The position numbers and the translations under genes are program-made. Positions 5,492-7,130 of a DNA stretch of 7,130 bases are shown one piece after another. The notes beneath the pieces are model-generated. The model saw only the letters and a program-made list of their open reading frames with translations, was not told the origin of the DNA and made no database searches. Source of the stretch: an uncultured Granulosicoccaceae bacterium (lineage in GTDB: Bacteria; Pseudomonadota; Gammaproteobacteria; JABXHR01); contig CAKZUS010000222.1 in assembly GCA_937921805.1 (NCBI GenBank), positions 1 through 7,130 of the forward strand, read 5' to 3'. Each line of letters starts with the position of its first letter. Position 1 is the stretch's first letter.

Positions 5492-5521
5492 GGCTAGGCA
5501 CGATGAGTCTGGCGCAGCAAG

Positions 5522-5550
5522 CTGACGTAGTAGGATAGCTGTGCTGTAAT
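5522..5550 (+). promoter_or_regulatory. Possible glpD promoter
   Basis: CTGACG at 5522-5527 (four of six consensus bases) is separated by 17 bases from TGTAAT at 5545-5550, which carries an upstream TG at 5542-5543 as in extended -10 promoters. It lies about 30 bases before the glpD start. The spacing is ideal, but similar patterns arise by chance. I saw no clear GlpR operator in the spacer between the SDR gene and glpD. Confidence 0.35.
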
Positions 5551-5578
5551 GCCTTAATTTGTTGGGGGAACTGAGTTG

Positions 5579-7130
5579 GTGACTGAACACGCACCGGTGG
5601 ATCTATTCGTTATAGGAGGGGGCGTTAATGGCTGCGGTATCGCTCGTGACGCGGCAGGGCGCGGGCTGAGCGTGACGCTAGCAGAGCAAAACGACCTGGG
5701 TTCGGCCACCTCTTCTGCCTCGACTAAACTGTTCCACGGCGGCTTGCGCTATCTCGAATATTTCGAATTTCGCTTGGTGCGCGAGGCACTGATTGAGCGC
5801 GAACGCTTGCTACGCGCGATGCCGCATATCAGTTGGCCGATGCGCTTTGTGCTCCCCTACTTTAAGGGCATGCGCTTTGAGAGCAATACCCCCACCACGC
5901 GGCTCGTTAACATTTTCATGCCGTGGTTGCGCGGTCGGCGGCCTGCGTGGCTGATCCGGCTGGGCTTGTTTTTGTACGACCACCTAGGCGGGCGCGATAT
6001 CCTGCCAGGCACGCGTACACTTGACCTGCGCAGTGACCCCGCTGGTGCCGCGCTCCAAGACCACTATGCGTTGGCCTACGAGTATTCGGACTGCTGGATT
6101 GAAGACTCGCGCCTCGTTGTGCTCAATGCACGCGATGCGCAGGCCCGAGGTGCGACAATCCTCACCCAAAGCCGGGTCGTCGCCGCCGAGCGTACAGAAG
6201 GCCTGTGGCGCATCCGCGTTGCCGATCAACAGGGCGAGACTGAGCACCTCGCGCGGGTATTGGTCAATGCGGCGGGGCCGTGGGTGGGGCAATTACTGGC
6301 CCACACACTCCCCGTGCAGACCACAGAAAACGTACGTTTGGTGCGCGGCAGTCATATTGTCACCAAACGCCTGTACGAACACGATCAGTGCTATTTCTTT
6401 CAAGGCACGGACGGGCGCATTATTTTCGCCATTCCCTACGAAAACGACTTTACGCTCATCGGCACCACTGACGTCGACCACGATTCGCCCGATAAAGCCC
6501 CCGAGTGTAGCGACGAAGAACGCGACTACCTATGCCGTTTTGCATCGCAGTATTTCCAGCGCCCTGTGAGCGCCGAGGACGTGGTGTGGACCTACTCCGG
6601 AGTGCGTCCGCTGTATGACGACGGCGCCAGTTCTGCCAGCGCTGCGACGCGCGACTATGTGCTGAGTGTCGATGCGGTCGGCGCGCCACTATTGAGCGTC
6701 TTTGGCGGCAAAATCACCACCTACCGCAAGCTGGCCGAACACGCGCTGGAAAAGCTTGCCCCCTTTGTCTCGCTCGGTGAGTCCTGGACTGCCGAAGCGA
6801 GCCTGCCGGGCGGTGACTTTGCCGTCGCCGACTTCGATACGCTCGTGGCGGACTTGGCCCGAGACTACGCGTTCTTGGATGCCCTCTGGGCGCGGCGCTT
6901 GGTGCGTGCCTACGGCACCGAAGCGCGGGTGTGGCTAGGCGATGCCCAGACCCAAGCGGATCTGGGACAAGACTTTGGCGCCACGCTGTGCGAGCGCGAA
7001 GTGCGTTGGCTGATGCAAAGCGAGTTTGCCCGCTGCGCGCACGATGTCGTGTGGCGGCGTACCCGCTTAGGGCTGCGCCTCAGCGAGCAGCAGATTCAAG
7101 CGCTAGACGCGTGGATGCACAACGCGGCCC
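5579..7130 (+). CDS. glpD: Aerobic glycerol-3-phosphate dehydrogenase, C terminus cut by the right window edge
   Basis: GlpD is an FAD enzyme of the inner membrane surface that oxidises glycerol-3-phosphate to dihydroxyacetone phosphate and passes electrons to quinone. 517 residues are visible with no stop. The N-terminal FAD loop VIGGGVNGCGIARDAAGRG is clear, followed by TSSASTKLFHGGLRYLE, EYSDCWIEDSRLV, VNAAGPWV, IGTTDVDH, WTYSGVRPLYDD and the second FAD-contact region LLSVFGGKITTYRKLAEHALEKL. The C-terminal DLGQDFG and VWRRTRLGL segments fit E. coli GlpD. By that alignment only about 8 residues are missing at the edge. The frame is closed upstream by TAA at 5555-5557, leaving TTG 5576 or GTG 5579 as starts. 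GGGGGA at 5564-5569 is 6 and 9 bases away respectively; GTG gives MTEHAPVDLFVIGGG. About 22 extra residues (around 98-119) appear before RPAWLIRLGLFLYDHLGG compared with E. coli. No glpK, glpF or glpR is adjacent. Confidence 0.96.
   Translation, partial: MTEHAPVDLFVIGGGVNGCGIARDAAGRGLSVTLAEQNDLGSATSSASTKLFHGGLRYLEYFEFRLVREALIERERLLRAMPHISWPMRFVLPYFKGMRFESNTPTTRLVNIFMPWLRGRRPAWLIRLGLFLYDHLGGRDILPGTRTLDLRSDPAGAALQDHYALAYEYSDCWIEDSRLVVLNARDAQARGATILTQSRVVAAERTEGLWRIRVADQQGETEHLARVLVNAAGPWVGQLLAHTLPVQTTENVRLVRGSHIVTKRLYEHDQCYFFQGTDGRIIFAIPYENDFTLIGTTDVDHDSPDKAPECSDEERDYLCRFASQYFQRPVSAEDVVWTYSGVRPLYDDGASSASAATRDYVLSVDAVGAPLLSVFGGKITTYRKLAEHALEKLAPFVSLGESWTAEASLPGGDFAVADFDTLVADLARDYAFLDALWARRLVRAYGTEARVWLGDAQTQADLGQDFGATLCEREVRWLMQSEFARCAHDVVWRRTRLGLRLSEQQIQALDAWMHNAA

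Noticed and set aside
5483..5501. Hairpin GTGCC-N9-GGCAC after the SDR gene as a terminator
   Set aside because: The stem is only 5 bp, overlaps the tandem duplication and has no T tract after it.
1..7130. Phage, transposon, CRISPR, tRNA or rRNA content
   Set aside because: I looked for terminal repeats, repeat-spacer arrays, transposase or integrase motifs and cloverleaf sequences and saw none. Apart from the leuC leader, composition appears even across the window.

Overview
The window looks like ordinary chromosome of a moderately GC-rich proteobacterium, most likely a gammaproteobacterium. The evidence is close protein similarity, judged by eye from remembered family sequences, to enterobacterial and pseudomonad LeuC, LeuD, DapD, YffB and GlpD. 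A LysR-type gene facing leuC, and a yffB-like gene in a lysine-biosynthesis cluster, also fit that group. I see no phage, transposon, CRISPR array, tRNA or rRNA.

Layout from left to right. (1) Positions 1-42, minus strand: the first 14 codons of a LysR-type regulator that runs off the left edge. (2) Positions 43-175: an AT-rich divergent control region with short dyads, a TATAAT box, and an unusual cluster of ATG triplets and mini-ORFs before leuC. (3) 176-2221, plus strand: leuC and leuD, the two subunits of isopropylmalate isomerase, 9 bases apart. No leuB follows. (4) 2240-2264: a 9-bp-stem hairpin between the converging leuD and formyltransferase genes. (5) 4597 down to 2246, minus strand: a tight four-gene unit of dapD, a GNAT acetyltransferase, a YffB/ArsC-like thioredoxin-fold protein and a small formyltransferase of unknown substrate. 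(6) 4598-4722: the divergent region between dapD and an SDR gene. (7) 4723-5469, plus strand: a short-chain dehydrogenase/reductase. (8) 5470-5578: a spacer with a 13-bp tandem duplication and a possible promoter. (9) 5579-7130, plus strand: glpD, aerobic glycerol-3-phosphate dehydrogenase, open at the right edge and probably missing only its last few residues.

Together the genes cover leucine synthesis (LeuCD, probably under the divergent LysR regulator), the succinylase branch of lysine/diaminopimelate synthesis (DapD) with three co-transcribed accessory genes, an unassigned oxidoreductase, and entry of glycerol-3-phosphate into the respiratory chain (GlpD). I found no convincing new multi-gene system. 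The points most worth a second look are the leuC leader, the formyltransferase in the dapD unit, the extra segment in GlpD and the tandem duplication across the SDR stop codon.
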